From: Embiotoca jacksoni
Taxonomy: Eukaryota; Chordata; Actinopteri; Embiotocidae
Direction: 5' to 3'
Assembly: GCA_022577435.1 (NCBI GenBank)
Contig: JAKOON010000012.1
Span: 18,204,585 to 18,268,584 of the forward strand
Length of the DNA stretch: 64,000 bases
The notes beneath the pieces were generated by a model. It saw only the letters and a program-made list of their open reading frames with translations. It had not been told where the DNA came from and searched no databases. Below, piece after piece: positions 62,401-64,000 of this stretch; positions within the stretch are counted from its first letter, which is position 1, and the number at the start of each line of letters is the position of its first letter. The position numbers were made by a program, and so were the translations under genes.

Positions 62401-63555
62401 GTGTGAACCGCCGTGCACGCCCTCACTGATGTATTCAGCGGCATCGCTTCATCACTGTCCTGCAACAGCCTCATATCCACAGTCACCCACTAACCGCTCC
62501 AACTCCTCATAACCGCATTTGAAAGCGTGAATGGTTTCCCTTTATCTCAGTCACTTAACATTTTCTGCATATGGCAATTTAGCTGGAAAAATGAAACATG
62601 GAAAGTTTTGAGGGAACATTAAATAACTGCATGTGTTTATCCTCCTCCTGTCTCACAGCAACTGACTGACTCACTAACCACATCCCTTCTCTGTATCCCC
62701 TCGTAATTGCCTGCTAATTACAGCGTCACTTGTCCCATTAGGATACAATTCATTGCATAAGAACTATTTTGTTTCTAAAAAGGTAGAATTATATGTGTGT
62801 TGCCTAAATTCTCCCAATGATGCTTTGCTTTCGACAACACGGCACAAGCTACCCACCTTTAACTCGCTAAACACGCTGCCAGCCTCCCTGGATTTGATGT
62901 TTCCTTTTTTTCTTTTTTTTTTTCTTTTTTTTTTGACCTTTATTTAACCAGGTAAAATCAATTGAGAACCAATTCTCATTTACAATGATGACCTGTCCTT
63001 CTTAGGCAATAGACCCAAATTCAATTTATTTTTTATTTTTTTAAAAGGGGAAAGTTACAAACATCCAGAATGATATTTTGTGTCTGTATTTCCTGGCATC
63101 AAAATTAAATCCGGTCCAATGGAGACGAGCCACGTACACCAATCCTGCTGGCTCCCCTCCTTCTCTCATCTCTCTAAACAATGCTGAGTTAAGCTGCGTC
63201 CAAACAGCAGGGTGTGGGGAGCACTTAATGAACCATCATCTCCGCTCTCCCTCCACGGCTGACGCAGAAGTTGTACCAAGACAAACACGCCTACCTTCTT
63301 TAACCCTGCTGACTCTCCTCATTTCTGAGAACAGGCCAAAAATTTAGAGTCCAAAAAGACTGAGTGCAAAAGGACCTTTCTCTCACAGTAGATATTGTAC
63401 ACGGGAGGCGGTCCTAAAGGTCCCTCCAGATGTGGTCACTGTCGAGGAACCACTTGTCGTATCCTTCTCAGGGATTCTTTTTTAATCCCTGTATTTACTT
63501 TTCTGTAATTTTGGGCTGAATTATGGTCAAATAATACGATTAAATTTCTCTCCCA
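62401..63555 (+). other. oxr1 intron after the LysM exon
   Basis: No exon is recognised. A T-rich stretch (62903-62935) runs into a repeat-like CTTTATTTAACCAGGTAAAA sequence. Confidence 0.5.
62903..63010. repeat. T-rich tract and TTTATTTAACCAGGTAAAA-type repeat end
   Basis: An imperfect poly-T is followed by GACCTTTATTTAACCAGGTA, AAATCAATTGAGAACC and ATGACCTG. These words are shared by a common fish repeat end. The element type is uncertain. Confidence 0.5.
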
Positions 63556-63955
63556 TAAAGGAATAGTTCGACAGAAATGCACTTAATGACTGGCGTGCTG
63601 ATTATTAGATGAAAAGATCTAAACCACTCTCTTTACCATGTTTGTGGGCCAAATAGGAATCTACAGCCAGGACACAATTAGCTTAGTTTAGCATAATGAC
63701 TGATAATAGGTGAGAACAGCTCACCTGGATCTGTCCAAAGGTCACGAAACTCACCAGCCAACACCTCTAAAGCATATTTATTCAAATGTTTTACAGCATC
63801 TTGTCACACAAAAGCCACCTGGCAACTTCCCAGTGACAAAGTTACTGTCAAAGCAGCTGAACCTCCTGGAAAATAGTCTTGCCCTCATAAAACCACAGCT
63901 TTGGTGTTTGTTCCCATTAAACAAACAATATATAATATGTTACAAGGTGATATAA
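63556..63955 (+). repeat. 'AAAGGAATAGTTCGACA' type dispersed teleost repeat
   Basis: AAAGGAATAGTTCGACAGAA, TAGATGAAAAGATCTAAACC and ACTCTCTTTACCATGTTTGT come first. Then follow CTACAGCCAGGACACAATTA, GCTTAGTTTAGCATAATGAC, CACCTGGATCTGTCCAAAGG and AACACCTCTAAAGCATATTT. These reproduce, in order, one of the most frequent fish intronic repeats. No coding capacity is expected; the 81-codon frame at 63710-63955 is incidental. Confidence 0.8.
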
Positions 63956-64000
63956 TAGCCGAGTGCTTTGGGGTGCAAACACCATCAGGAGTGAGTCCCT

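Noticed and set aside
1..64000. tRNA, rRNA, snRNA, CRISPR array or phage/defence genes
   Set aside because: No box A/B pair with cloverleaf, no regular spacer-repeat array and no prokaryotic-type gene cluster was seen on either strand. The window is vertebrate intron.

Overview
This window reads as intronic sequence from a ray-finned (teleost, probably percomorph-type) fish genome. The grounds are long AT-leaning non-coding stretches, many long CA/GT microsatellites, GT-AG introns, two decayed L2-type LINEs and numerous short degenerate repeats of kinds common in teleost introns. No prokaryotic or viral gene organisation is present. The clade is an inference from repeat content; the species cannot be named.

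The only host gene I can support is the 5' half of oxr1 (oxidation resistance 1) on the + strand. Three internal coding exons are recognisable by protein similarity and splice sites: 3278-3474 (LKKKSQSVDI... segment), 47391-47473 (DTGQKK...DGRRMSFQ segment) and 62293-62400 (start of the LysM domain). A fourth, at 27931-28087, looks like an alternative first exon (start MDFIF) inside the 43.9 kb intron. It ends in the same splice phase as the 3278-3474 exon, so either can join the exon at 47391. The long-form first exon(s) lie before the window or are not recognisable in it. The rest of LysM, the linker and the C-terminal TLDc domain lie beyond the right end. I cannot tell oxr1a from oxr1b.

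Layout: 1-3277, intron or 5' flank with microsatellites; 3278-3474, exon; 3475-47390, a large intron holding an L2 LINE (about 10389-12955, minus), a LINE 3' remnant (about 15850-16213, plus), an AACTC/GAGTT-rich tract (16385-17225), two oppositely oriented copies of one dispersed repeat (about 23120-23405 and 40860-41390), the alternative first exon, a perfect 22-bp-stem hairpin (29932-29983), a second LINE 3' end (about 33385-34480, minus) and several other repeats; 47391-47473, exon preceded by a CpG- and purine-rich tract; 47474-62292, intron with MITE-like repeats; 62293-62400, exon; then intron with a further repeat at 63556-63955.

Almost all other open reading frames (poly-Val/Cys or poly-Thr/His over CA/GT repeats, Ser/Phe/Leu-rich over a polypurine tract) are low-complexity artefacts. 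I found no CRISPR, phage, defence or biosynthetic system. The observations most worth checking are the alternative oxr1 promoter/first exon and the perfect hairpin. Repeat families were recognised by memory of common teleost repeats, without a database search, and their edges are approximate.
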